From contig JANYDR010000320.1 in assembly GCA_025363495.1 (NCBI GenBank), positions 1 to 10,141 of the forward strand: a stretch of 10,141 nt of DNA, given 5' to 3'. The DNA is from Cyclobacteriaceae bacterium (GTDB lineage Bacteria; Bacteroidota; Bacteroidia; Cytophagales; Cyclobacteriaceae). Under the pieces are notes generated by a model that saw nothing but the letters and a program-made list of their open reading frames with translations, ran no database searches and was not told where the DNA came from. Shown piece by piece: positions 1 through 6,636 of this stretch. Within the stretch, counting starts at the first letter, position 1; each line of letters opens with the position of its first letter. The translations under genes and the position numbers were made by a program.

Positions 1-4
1 CCGG

Positions 5-994
5 TTACGCAAGTTGAAAAGCAAATACCTCATTTATCTCATCCAGTATCGCATGTACTTCAACATCCGTATCCGCTTCCACCAACCTTGAACGATATGG
101 TTTAAAATCAGGAATGCTTTTGAAGTAATTCCCATAGTGACGACGCATCTCAAATACTCCGAGCCTGTCTCCTTTCCAGCGAATGGAAAAGTTAACGTGT
201 TCGCGACATACGCGAACGCGTTCGGCAATGCCGGGTGACGGAAGAATTTCTCCCGTTTTAAGATAATGTTTGATCTCGTTGAATACCCAGGGCGCACCAA
301 TGGAAGCGCGGCCAATCATAATACCATCGACGCCATACTTGTTTTTATATTCAAGCGCTTTCTGCGGAGAGTCTACGTCGCCATTTCCGAAGATCGGGAT
401 TTTAATACGTGGATTATTTTTTATGGCAGCGATCAATGTCCAGTCCGCTTCACCTTTGTACATCTGCACGCGGGTGCGACCATGAACAGTAAGCGCTTTG
501 ATACCGATGTCTTGCAAACGTTCCGCTACTTCCGTTATGTTTTTTGTTTTGTCATCCCATCCCAGGCGGGTCTTGACCGTGACCGGGAGATGAGTACACT
601 TCACGATCTCCGCCGTCATCTTCACCATCTTTGGAATGTCTTGCAATAAAGCAGCACCCGCTCCACGGCATGCGACTGCCTTTACCGGACATCCATAATT
701 GATATCAATCAGATCGGGATTTACAGCGGTCGCTATCTCTGCCGATCCGACCATATTGCCAATGTCACCACCGAATAGTTGGATGCCGATAGGACGTTCA
801 TATTCAAAAATATCCAGCTTTTGACGGCTCTTGGCGGCATCACGGATAAGCCCTTCCGAGGAAATAAATTCGGTATACATGAGGTCAGCCCCGCCAGCCT
901 TGCACACAGCACGGAACGGCGGATCACTCACGTCCTCCATGGGTGCCAGCAGCAGGGGAAAATCCCCAAGTTCTATGTTACCAATTTTTACCAT
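5..994 (-). CDS. dusB: tRNA-dihydrouridine synthase (DusB/NifR3 type)
   Basis: FMN-dependent enzyme that reduces uridine to 5,6-dihydrouridine in the D-loop of tRNAs, using NAD(P)H, in the cytoplasm. The 329-residue protein has the full Dus layout: an N-terminal LAPMEDVSD strand, the family signature DINYGCP at 97-103 with catalytic Cys102, the FMN/tRNA contact TVKTRLGW at 139-146 (Lys141), HGRTR at 171-175, and the FMN-phosphate loop residues NGDV (204-207) and GRA (228-230). Length is normal for DusB. The ATG at 994 directly precedes MVKIGNIELG and leaves an 85-base divergent gap to the CPBP protease gene. The TAA stop lies at the window edge, so the gene is complete. Dus subfamily assignment (B rather than A or C) rests on overall resemblance, including the GAGAALLQD segment after the Cys. 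Family is certain, subtype fairly sure. Confidence 0.95.
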   Translation of the reverse strand: MVKIGNIELGDFPLLLAPMEDVSDPPFRAVCKAGGADLMYTEFISSEGLIRDAAKSRQKLDIFEYERPIGIQLFGGDIGNMVGSAEIATAVNPDLIDINYGCPVKAVACRGAGAALLQDIPKMVKMTAEIVKCTHLPVTVKTRLGWDDKTKNITEVAERLQDIGIKALTVHGRTRVQMYKGEADWTLIAAIKNNPRIKIPIFGNGDVDSPQKALEYKNKYGVDGIMIGRASIGAPWVFNEIKHYLKTGEILPSPGIAERVRVCREHVNFSIRWKGDRLGVFEMRRHYGNYFKSIPDFKPYRSRLVEADTDVEVHAILDEINEVFAFQLA

Positions 995-1035
995 GTGCTT
1001 TTACCAGCTTTTCTTAACGAAAGCGAAGAATTCAC

Positions 1036-1043
1036 CATATTTG
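1036..1043 (+). promoter_or_regulatory. Possible -7 box for the CPBP gene
   Basis: CATATTTG matches the Bacteroidota -7 consensus TAnnTTTG at all fixed positions except the first, and lies 36 bases upstream of the ATG at 1080. No clear -33 TTG element is visible at the expected distance, so this is a weak call based on motif and position only. Confidence 0.22.
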
Positions 1044-1047
1044 CACG

Positions 1048-1055
1048 CAAAAATA
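1048..1055 (-). promoter_or_regulatory. Likely -7 box for dusB
   Basis: Read on the minus strand this is TATTTTTG, a full match to the Bacteroidota -7 consensus TAnnTTTG, 53 bases upstream of the dusB ATG. Transcription would start near 1043 and give a leader of about 50 bases. No good -33 element is seen. It lies within a few bases of the plus-strand candidate, as in a compact divergent promoter. Confidence 0.33.
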
Positions 1056-1079
1056 GCCAAAAGCACTCATATCGATCAT

Positions 1080-2006
1080 ATGATTATTTCCGAAAGATCA
1101 CCGGTTTCTTCCCTCTTCAGAATATTTGTTTTAGTAGTGCTTTGCGGTTGGATGTTCATAGGCCAGATCATAGGGGTTTTAGTCGGCTCGCTTATATATG
1201 ACGGAGATTTCATGTCAGCCATGGCAGATCCCGCAAATCATCCGGATATAAGAAATGCGATTCTGTTTTCTCAGGGGATTGGATCAGCAATTGGATTGAT
1301 TTTTATCCCGTGGTTCTATCTGAAAGTTTCAGAGCACAGAAGCGTTGATGGATTCTTTAAGAGTGAAACTCAATGGCCAATGATTCTCATTGCTCTTGTC
1401 ATAGGAATAATGGGTATGGCAACAGCGATTTCACCTATCGCAGAGTGGAATAATAATATTCAGTTCCCGGAGTGGATGAGTGGCTTTGGTGAGTGGGCAA
1501 AAAACACAGAGGCACTTGCGGCAGAAATTATTAAATCCATTACCTCCAATCTTACTCCAGGGGCATTTATTCTTACATTCATTGTGGTGGCTATCATTCC
1601 AGCGATTGGTGAAGAACTTGTATTTCGCGGATTGATTCAAACAGAGTTGCAGCGCGCTTTTAAAAATCCACACATAGCTATTTGGGTAGCTTCAATTCTA
1701 TTCAGCGCTATTCACTTACAGTTTTTGGGATTTGTTCCACGTGTTCTGATAGGAGCTTTTTTAGGATACTTGTATTATTGGTCAGGCAACCTGCTCGTAC
1801 CAATGCTGGCTCATTTTTTTAATAACGGAATACAAATCATTGGCCTTTACCTTTTTCAGAAAGGCGTAATAACCTATGATATCGACAGTACAGAAAGTGC
1901 TCCTCTGCCGGTAGTAGCGGTAGGCCTGATCCTTACATTCCTCATTTTATATTATCTCCGAAATTATTTCAATTCACGATCAACGACTACCAGTGACCCT
2001 GTTTAA
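1080..2006 (+). CDS. CPBP family intramembrane glutamic endopeptidase
   Basis: Membrane-embedded protease of the CPBP/Abi family (Rce1-like, Pfam CPBP); cellular substrate unknown. The 308-residue protein from this start has about eight hydrophobic segments (roughly 14-40, 60-82, 100-120, 160-177, 198-215, 218-235, 240-260, 275-293). The active-site motifs are all present: GEELVFRG with Glu178, Glu179 and Arg183 (EExxxR), FSAIH with Phe208 and His212 (FxxxH), and HFFN with His245 and Asn248. I chose the ATG at 1080 because the open frame extends upstream only into dusB on the other strand, and this start gives a short polar N-terminus before the first membrane segment. Its 3' end overlaps cdsA by 14 bases, so the two are probably co-transcribed and coupled. 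CPBP proteins act in prenyl-protein processing in eukaryotes and in bacteriocin immunity or signalling in bacteria; which role applies here cannot be told from sequence. Confidence 0.93.
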   Translation: MIISERSPVSSLFRIFVLVVLCGWMFIGQIIGVLVGSLIYDGDFMSAMADPANHPDIRNAILFSQGIGSAIGLIFIPWFYLKVSEHRSVDGFFKSETQWPMILIALVIGIMGMATAISPIAEWNNNIQFPEWMSGFGEWAKNTEALAAEIIKSITSNLTPGAFILTFIVVAIIPAIGEELVFRGLIQTELQRAFKNPHIAIWVASILFSAIHLQFLGFVPRVLIGAFLGYLYYWSGNLLVPMLAHFFNNGIQIIGLYLFQKGVITYDIDSTESAPLPVVAVGLILTFLILYYLRNYFNSRSTTTSDPV

Positions 2007-2820
2007 AAACTACAGCAACCTTACCCAGCGTCTTATTACAGCTTTTATCGGTGCAGCCGTTATCGTGACCTGCATTGTATATAGTGAGTGGACCTACTTC
2101 GCAATTTTCTTTTTGATCTGTTTCCTTACGGTACGTGAGTTCTACGCTTTGGCAGGATTGGATGGAATGGTTGTGCAGAAAACATTCGGAACCATTTGTG
2201 CGATGAGTATCTTTACACTTTCGTTTTTAATTGAAGACAAGGTCATCTCTTATCGTTATTATTTTTTGATCTTTCCGGTGCTGTCATGTGTGTACATGAT
2301 CAAGCTGTACAAAAAATTTGAGCGCAAGCCTTTTACTAATATTGCTTATACTTTTTTGGGAATTTTTTATGTAGCGATTCCCTACTCACTTTTAAATATC
2401 GCTGCGTTTGAAAACGGGGTCTACAACTTCGAAATTATTTTTGGATGCTTATTCATTTTATGGGCAAGCGATTCAGGCGCATACATTGCCGGCACATTGT
2501 TCGGAAAACATAAGCTCTTTGAACGTATCTCTCCAAAGAAATCCTGGGAAGGCGCATTGGGCGGAGCAATACTTGCCATCGGCTTTGCATTTTTAATGAA
2601 TAATTTCTTCCACACTCTTGCTCTGTGGCAGTGGCTATCCGTTACAGCCATTATCATTGTTGGAGGAACGTTTGGCGATCTTATCGAATCACTTCTCAAG
2701 CGAAGCATTGAAATAAAAGATTCCGGATCTATTCTTCCAGGGCACGGTGGGTTTCTGGATCGGTTTGATGGGTTGTTGATTTCAGCTCCTTTTATAGTGG
2801 CATTCCTGGAGATTTTCTAG
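1993..2820 (+). CDS. cdsA: Phosphatidate cytidylyltransferase (CDP-diacylglycerol synthase)
   Basis: Converts phosphatidic acid plus CTP to CDP-diacylglycerol and pyrophosphate, the branch point of bacterial phospholipid synthesis, in the inner membrane. The 275-residue polytopic protein carries the complete CDP-diglyceride synthetase signature at 233-259: S233-LLKR, then KD at 242-243, then LPGHGGFLDRFD at 248-259. It also has WASDSGAYIAG (157-167) and SPKKSWEG (180-187), both typical of CdsA. Start: the only plausible initiator near the alignment start is GTG at 1993, giving MTLFKNYSNLTQR; the next in-frame Met is residue 59, inside the membrane domain. This start overlaps the CPBP protease gene by 14 bases, which suggests translational coupling. 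No obvious intrinsic terminator follows. Psd, which acts two steps later toward phosphatidylethanolamine, is encoded downstream, but pssA is not in view. Confidence 0.96.
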   Translation: MTLFKNYSNLTQRLITAFIGAAVIVTCIVYSEWTYFAIFFLICFLTVREFYALAGLDGMVVQKTFGTICAMSIFTLSFLIEDKVISYRYYFLIFPVLSCVYMIKLYKKFERKPFTNIAYTFLGIFYVAIPYSLLNIAAFENGVYNFEIIFGCLFILWASDSGAYIAGTLFGKHKLFERISPKKSWEGALGGAILAIGFAFLMNNFFHTLALWQWLSVTAIIIVGGTFGDLIESLLKRSIEIKDSGSILPGHGGFLDRFDGLLISAPFIVAFLEIF

Positions 2821-3014
2821 AGGCCCATTTTTCATTCTTTCATTTTTAATTTTTCATCCACATTGGGTGACTTTAGCTCCCCTCTGCAATCACCATTCTT
2901 ACCGAAATAAACTATGCTTTAACTACCCTTAAACCCTCATTTTATTTCACGATTTGGTAATGATCAGAACAATCTACTTTTTCATTTTTACGAGTCCGTT
3001 CTGACTAAATTATC

Positions 3015-3022
3015 TATCTTTG
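3015..3022 (+). promoter_or_regulatory. Likely -7 box for glutamate dehydrogenase gene
   Basis: TATCTTTG is a full match to the Bacteroidota -7 consensus TAnnTTTG, with the following C that often accompanies it. Transcription would start near 3027 and give a leader of about 85 bases. A matching -33 TTG is not obvious. The preceding part of the gap (2821-3014) shows no coding frame or RNA gene. It is AT-rich, with a few imperfect TTTTTCAT-like units near 2827-2860 that may be leftover noncoding sequence. Confidence 0.42.
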
Positions 3023-3030
3023 CAACCGTT

Positions 3031-3083
3031 TTCGGGCTGGAATTCTAACAACTCAAAAAGAACCTTTTTTAAGCAAGCCCGAA
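3031..3083 (+). other. Structured leader of the glutamate dehydrogenase mRNA (putative)
   Basis: TTCGGGCT at 3031-3038 and AGCCCGAA at 3076-3083 are perfectly complementary (8 bp) across a 37-base loop. The loop contains a second, AT-rich hairpin, AAAAAG-AAC-CTTTTT. The outer stem would begin within a few bases of the predicted transcript start. It could simply stabilise the mRNA 5' end or could take part in control of translation. It matches no riboswitch class I recognise. Pairing is seen directly; function is inferred. Confidence 0.3.
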
Positions 3084-3112
3084 TCGAAAAACAGTTAAAA
3101 TTTCATAAATAA

Positions 3113-4387
3113 ATGGCTTATATAGAACCTGCTCCTTTGCTTGACAAGGAGAACCCATTCGAGGCGATGATGTCACGTTTCCAGACGGCCTCACAGATAC
3201 TCGGACTGGAAGAACAAATTTACAATGTGTTGAAAGTGCCGGCACGACAGGTTATTGTATCATTGCCGGTAACAATGGACGATGGAAGCATTCGCGTATT
3301 TGAAGGCTATCGCGTTATTCACTCAACAATCCTTGGTCCTTCCAAAGGTGGCATTCGTTTCGATCCAGCGGTTAACCTTGATGAAGTAAAGGCACTCGCA
3401 GCATGGATGACATGGAAATGTGCCGTTGTTGATATTCCTTACGGTGGTGCGAAAGGTGGCGTAAAGTGCAACCCCCGTGAGATGTCGGCAGGCGAAATTG
3501 AACGACTGATGCGTGCTTACACATTATCAATGGTTGATATTTTTGGTCCTGATAAAGATATACCAGCTCCGGATATGGGAACAGGTCCCCGCGAGATGGC
3601 GTGGTTGATGGATGAATATTCACGCACACGCGGCATGACTGTGAATGCAGTTGTCACTGGTAAACCAATCGTGTTAGGTGGATCATTGGGAAGAACAGAA
3701 GCAACGGGTCGCGGTGTAATGGTGGCAACACTTGCCGCGATGGGCAAGTTGAAGATCAATCCATACAACGCTACGTGCGCAGTACAAGGTTTTGGAAATG
3801 TTGGTATGTGGGCGGCACGTTTATTGGAAGAACGTGGTTTGAAAGTAGTTGCTATCAGTGATCTGTCCGGAGCATACTATAATGAAAAGGGAATTGATAT
3901 TGATAAGGCTGTAAAATATCGCGATGGCAACAATGGTACGCTCAATAGTTTTGCAGAAGCACAAAAAATAGATGGTCAGGATATATTGACATTGCCGGTA
4001 GATATTTTGGTACCTGCCGCAACGGAAGATGTCATCACAACAAAAAATGCTTCAAAGATCCAGGCGAAGCTTATCGTAGAAGGTGCTAACGGACCAACCT
4101 CTTCAAAAGCGGATAATATCATTTACGAAAAAGGTATCAGCGTGGTGCCCGACATTCTTGCCAATGCTGGTGGTGTGACAGTGTCCTACTTTGAGTGGGT
4201 TCAAAACCGCCTTGGATATAAATGGACTGCTGAGCGCGTCAACCGCCGCAGCGACCGGATTATGAAAGATGCATTTGATAATGTATTCCGGGTTGCGACA
4301 GAATATAAAGTATCAATGCGAATTGCTGCCTATATGGTGGCGATTGACAAAGTGTCCAAGACCTATAAGTATCGCGGTGGGTATTAA
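3113..4387 (+). CDS. Glutamate dehydrogenase (Glu/Leu/Phe/Val dehydrogenase family)
   Basis: Cytoplasmic enzyme that interconverts glutamate and 2-oxoglutarate plus ammonia with NAD(P)H. The 424-residue protein is the usual length of the hexameric ~45-kDa class (Bacillus GudB/RocG-like and archaeal) and is shorter than E. coli GdhA. Substrate-side residues are in place: GPSKGGIRF (76-84, Lys79-region), TWKCAV (100-105), the signature DIPYGGAKGG (107-116) with catalytic Lys114, and PAPDMGTG (151-158) with Asp154. The Rossmann motif GFGNVG is at 226-231, followed by the acidic SDLSG near 249-253. NAD versus NADP preference cannot be fixed by eye. The ATG at 3113 starts MAYIEPAPLL, and the gene ends before a strong intrinsic terminator. 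It appears monocistronic. Leucine or other amino-acid dehydrogenase activity is the alternative, but length and motif spacing favour glutamate. Confidence 0.94.
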   Translation: MAYIEPAPLLDKENPFEAMMSRFQTASQILGLEEQIYNVLKVPARQVIVSLPVTMDDGSIRVFEGYRVIHSTILGPSKGGIRFDPAVNLDEVKALAAWMTWKCAVVDIPYGGAKGGVKCNPREMSAGEIERLMRAYTLSMVDIFGPDKDIPAPDMGTGPREMAWLMDEYSRTRGMTVNAVVTGKPIVLGGSLGRTEATGRGVMVATLAAMGKLKINPYNATCAVQGFGNVGMWAARLLEERGLKVVAISDLSGAYYNEKGIDIDKAVKYRDGNNGTLNSFAEAQKIDGQDILTLPVDILVPAATEDVITTKNASKIQAKLIVEGANGPTSSKADNIIYEKGISVVPDILANAGGVTVSYFEWVQNRLGYKWTAERVNRRSDRIMKDAFDNVFRVATEYKVSMRIAAYMVAIDKVSKTYKYRGGY

Positions 4388-4429
4388 TTAGAAAATAGTC
4401 AGGAGTAAGAAGTAATAGTCTTTTTCCGG

Positions 4430-4437
4430 TAACTTTG
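4430..4437 (+). promoter_or_regulatory. -7-like box immediately before the terminator
   Basis: TAACTTTG is a full match to TAnnTTTG, with C following. Initiation would fall at about 4441-4444, at or just inside the 5' arm of the terminator hairpin, so a transcript from here would either be about 25 bases long or would have to read through to psd. It may be chance; no clear -33 element is visible. Confidence 0.2.
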
Positions 4438-4440
4438 CAG

Positions 4441-4465
4441 GCAAGCCTTTCGGCTTGCTTTTTTT
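4441..4465 (+). terminator. Rho-independent terminator of the glutamate dehydrogenase gene
   Basis: A perfect 7-bp stem, GCAAGCC paired with GGCTTGC around a TTTC loop, is followed at once by seven T residues. It lies 54 bases past the TAA stop. Stem, tight loop and T-run are all canonical. Confidence 0.93.
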
Positions 4466-4469
4466 ATTA

Positions 4470-4544
4470 ACCACAGAGGCGCGAAGGCGCAGAGATTCGC
4501 AGGATTTTACAATTGTATTCTCTGCGTCTTCGCGTCTCTGTGGT
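4470..4544. repeat. Palindromic intergenic repeat (REP/MITE-like), intact copy
   Basis: Two 26-base arms (4470-4495 and 4519-4544) are inverted copies with 24 of 26 positions complementary. The two exceptions become G-U pairs in RNA, so the whole arm could pair. The left arm begins ACCACAGAGGCGCGAAGG and the right arm ends TCTTCGCGTCTCTGTGGT, around a 23-base loop. There is no coding frame of note and no transposase. The base composition (GC-rich, AGAGGCG-rich arms) differs from the surrounding AT-rich intergenic sequence. From general experience, dispersed noncoding palindromes with similar GAGGCGCGAAGGCGCAGAG arms occur in many bacterial genomes, probably as non-autonomous elements. The right arm ends 14 bases before the psd start codon, so it would lie in the psd leader or block readthrough from upstream. 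Confidence 0.8.
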
Positions 4545-4558
4545 AAAAACATAAGTCC

Positions 4559-5218
4559 ATGATAATTCACAAAGAAGGAAGAACGTTACTATTTGTCTTA
4601 TTGATAATCCTGGTTGCCATCAATGGAGCCGTATATTATTTCGCGCCGGAATCAACAATGACGCAGAACTTCCTAATCTTCGCCAGTGTGCTCTTCTATA
4701 CGGTGATTCTGCAGTTTTTCCGCAGCCCCATATTTGTAATTGAAAAAGATCATAAGTATGTTCTGGCTCCTGCCGATGGGAAGGTTGTGGTGATCGAAGA
4801 AACGGAAGAAACGGAATATCTGAAATCAAGACGAAAGCAGATCTCGATTTTCATGTCGCCGATCAATGTGCATGTCAATCGCATGCCGGTGGGTGGAACG
4901 ATCAGCTATTTTAAATATCATCCAGGAAAATATTTGGTAGCCTGGCATCCAAAATCAAGCACCGAAAATGAACGCACTACTGTTGTTACAAAAATGAAAA
5001 ACGGAACGGAAATATTATTCCGTCAAATTGCCGGCGCGCTGGCGCGAAGAATTAAATGGTATGTGAAAGAAGGTGATACATTAGAGCAGGGACAGGAGTT
5101 CGGGTTTATAAAGTTTGGATCAAGGGTGGATATATTTCTTCCGTTGAATGCGGTGGTGAAGGTGAAGATTGGGGATATTACTAAAGGCGGGAGGACGGTT
5201 ATAGCGGAGATAAATTAA
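4559..5218 (+). CDS. psd: Phosphatidylserine decarboxylase proenzyme (short form)
   Basis: Decarboxylates phosphatidylserine to phosphatidylethanolamine at the inner membrane. It is made as a proenzyme that self-cleaves to create a pyruvoyl cofactor. The 219-residue protein is the short PSD-A type. It has two N-terminal hydrophobic segments (about 10-29 and 36-54), then LAPADGKV (69-76), SPINVHVNR (100-108) with His105, a conserved HPGKY (121-125), and the processing site FGSRVD at 186-191. Cleavage between Gly187 and Ser188 would give a beta chain of about 187 residues and an alpha chain of 32 with the pyruvoyl group at its N-terminus. The ATG at 4559 gives MIIHKEGR, as expected for the family. 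The gene follows a terminator and a palindromic repeat, so it is probably transcribed separately from the dehydrogenase. A partner pssA is not in the window. It converges on the next gene. Confidence 0.95.
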   Translation: MIIHKEGRTLLFVLLIILVAINGAVYYFAPESTMTQNFLIFASVLFYTVILQFFRSPIFVIEKDHKYVLAPADGKVVVIEETEETEYLKSRRKQISIFMSPINVHVNRMPVGGTISYFKYHPGKYLVAWHPKSSTENERTTVVTKMKNGTEILFRQIAGALARRIKWYVKEGDTLEQGQEFGFIKFGSRVDIFLPLNAVVKVKIGDITKGGRTVIAEIN

Positions 5219-5232
5219 CAGTTGCCAAATCG

Positions 5233-5293
5233 CAATTGACAACAGAGTTATCAATTGTCAATACTTTGTCCACTGCTCTTTGTCAATTGTCAA
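5233..5293. repeat. Short direct and inverted repeats between convergent genes
   Basis: The 81-base gap between the psd stop and the arginase-fold gene stop holds three copies of one small unit. CAATTGACAA (5233-5242) is the exact inverse of TTGTCAATTG (5280-5289). TCAATTGTCAA occurs twice in direct orientation (5251-5261 and 5283-5293). An 8-bp stem, ATTGACAA with TTGTCAAT at 5235-5242 and 5255-5262, could form with a 12-base loop. The position suggests a bidirectional terminator, but the stems are AT-rich and lack a clear T-run, so a decayed repeat is equally possible. Confidence 0.5.
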
Positions 5294-5299
5294 CTTACT

Positions 5300-6454
5300 T
5301 CAGAACTTCGACAACGCCATTATATACCTATCCGGCACATCTCCTTTCGTAGCCGTTTGATAATCGCTGTAATTACAAGGCACTACGCTATTTCTTGTAT
5401 ACGGCCCTTTTGTTGGCATCGGGATTTCCATCCACCATCTCTCGGTGAACTTGCTCTTATAAAATATAAGCACCTCTGGCTCTACTGGCATTGATACTTT
5501 ATACTTGGTAAAATCATTGCCCTTAAAGTCTTGTTCGTTCTTACGATGGTAATAACCTTCAATGAAATACCAGATCATTGTCGCAATTACCGAAGCTGTT
5601 TTTTTATGCGTGTCATCCAGGTCTGGACTATATCCATAAATACCCAGCGAGCTTAGCTTCTCATTCATTCCGGCATACCAGGATATCTGGCAGGCATCTT
5701 CACCACTTAATCCAAAAGGCTGAGCACTATCACTTCCGGGCGCATCCGAAGAGCGAATCGCGGTAATATCAAATGAAAGCAAGTCCGCCTGACGAATCGA
5801 AGGCTCCATTTCCGCAAGATTGGTACGCACATGACCAACGCGGAAAGCCTCGAAATATAATTTCTCTAAAACACTAATCGACGATGGATCAATCAGATAA
5901 CTCTGGTACCCAAGATGGATATAGCTTAAAAGATAATTGGGTTCGTGAAGCAATATCTTATGAAGATGCTTCCGGTTTGCCGGCGCTCCATGCTTGTCTT
6001 CAAGGTCAAGGAATGCATCAATATTTAAAAGATTTACCAGCTTCTCAAATCCTTCATACGCCCAGTATTGTCCATAATCCAGATCGTGCGAGCCACCGAT
6101 GATTACCGGCAGAACATTGTTCTCCAATAATATTCTACAGACTTCACTAAGGCGAACATACGTCTCATCGAGATCAATACCCGGATTGAGATTCCCCAGG
6201 TCAACAATTCGATAAGCTCCTGTTCCTTTCTTTAACTGATAAAATTTCCTCCGAACTTCATCCGCCGAATTACTCTTACCTGCGTGATGACCTGCGCCCC
6301 GCGTTTCATTTACCCCGATTATAGCAAGGTGAGCATCCTTATATTCCGGCATTTTCTCACCGAAAATTTTAATACTTTTTAAAACGGAAGAGGTCGAACT
6401 GATGGACGAATAAACAGATTCATCCACGGGAGAGAAGAGAATGGTTAAGTCCAT
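5300..6454 (-). CDS. Arginase/ureohydrolase-fold protein with altered metal site
   Basis: A 384-residue member of the arginase/agmatinase/formimidoylglutamase superfamily, whose enzymes hydrolyse guanidino or formimino groups at a di-manganese centre. The expected blocks are present in order: VIIGGSHDLDYGQ (117-129), NIDAFLDLED (144-153), SFDITAI (227-233) and GLSGEDA (248-254). Aligned by eye to rat arginase, four ligands are kept (His123, Asp146, Asp150, Asp229). The His of DAHxD is Phe148, and the second Asp of the SxDxD block is Thr231. A C-terminal extension of about 75 residues (from ~310) includes RWWMEIPMP (339-347) and ends VPDRYIMALSKF. From memory, similar noncanonical proteins are widespread in Bacteroidota, often labelled formimidoylglutamase; that label is not supported by the metal site, and no hut genes are nearby. 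Reading frame and codon use look intact, so it is not an obvious pseudogene. It may bind one metal, act on another substrate, or be a pseudoenzyme. Confidence 0.85.
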   Translation of the reverse strand: MDLTILFSPVDESVYSSISSTSSVLKSIKIFGEKMPEYKDAHLAIIGVNETRGAGHHAGKSNSADEVRRKFYQLKKGTGAYRIVDLGNLNPGIDLDETYVRLSEVCRILLENNVLPVIIGGSHDLDYGQYWAYEGFEKLVNLLNIDAFLDLEDKHGAPANRKHLHKILLHEPNYLLSYIHLGYQSYLIDPSSISVLEKLYFEAFRVGHVRTNLAEMEPSIRQADLLSFDITAIRSSDAPGSDSAQPFGLSGEDACQISWYAGMNEKLSSLGIYGYSPDLDDTHKKTASVIATMIWYFIEGYYHRKNEQDFKGNDFTKYKVSMPVEPEVLIFYKSKFTERWWMEIPMPTKGPYTRNSVVPCNYSDYQTATKGDVPDRYIMALSKF

Positions 6455-6477
6455 GGGAGTAAGTTGGTGACCTTTGA

Positions 6478-6485
6478 CAAAACTA
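6478..6485 (-). promoter_or_regulatory. Likely -7 box for the arginase-fold gene
   Basis: On the minus strand this reads TAGTTTTG, a full match to TAnnTTTG, 23 bases upstream of the ATG at 6454. A TTTC lies about 17 bases further upstream, which is a poor -33. The predicted leader would be about 18-20 bases. A second near match, TAACTTTC, lies upstream at about 6499-6506. Confidence 0.33.
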
Positions 6486-6527
6486 ACAAATGATGAGTGA
6501 AAGTTATACCCGTTCTATTCTCGGCAG

Positions 6528-6624
6528 TTTCACATTAAGGGCAAAGAGGCGACGCAAAAAACGCAAAGCCTGGCATTAAAGCTTAGCGCTCTTCGCGCAT
6601 TTCTTTGGCGTCCTTTGCGTGAAA
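6528..6624. repeat. Decayed palindromic intergenic repeat, second copy of the same class
   Basis: The ends TTTCAC (6528-6533) and GTGAAA (6619-6624) are inverted. The inner arms are imperfect inverted copies rich in CGCAAAG-type units: GGGCAAAGAGGCGACGC from 6539 on the left, and GGCGTCCTTTGCGT at 6607-6620 on the right. The purine-rich GAGGCG and CGCAAAG words resemble the intact repeat at 4470-4544 in style but not base for base. A GC-rich centre (near 6581-6600) contains AGCGCT and CGCG. No coding frame is supported. I read it as an older, degraded element of the same general kind. It lies directly between the arginase-fold gene promoter and the peptidase remnant. Confidence 0.55.
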
Positions 6625-6636
6625 TGTCTTTGAACT

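Noticed and set aside
831..1079. Upstream extension of the CPBP protease frame to an ATG at 831.
   Set aside because: It lies antisense inside dusB, its sequence is unlike any CPBP N-terminus, and the ATG at 1080 gives a normal start.
2821..2870. TTTTTCAT-like units after cdsA as a tandem repeat or terminator.
   Set aside because: Units are irregular and AT-rich, with no stable hairpin; likely low-complexity intergenic sequence.
4388..4570. Minus-strand 60-codon frame across the dehydrogenase terminator and palindromic repeat.
   Set aside because: It is produced by the repeat and terminator sequence; no protein-like pattern and it overlaps well-supported noncoding elements.
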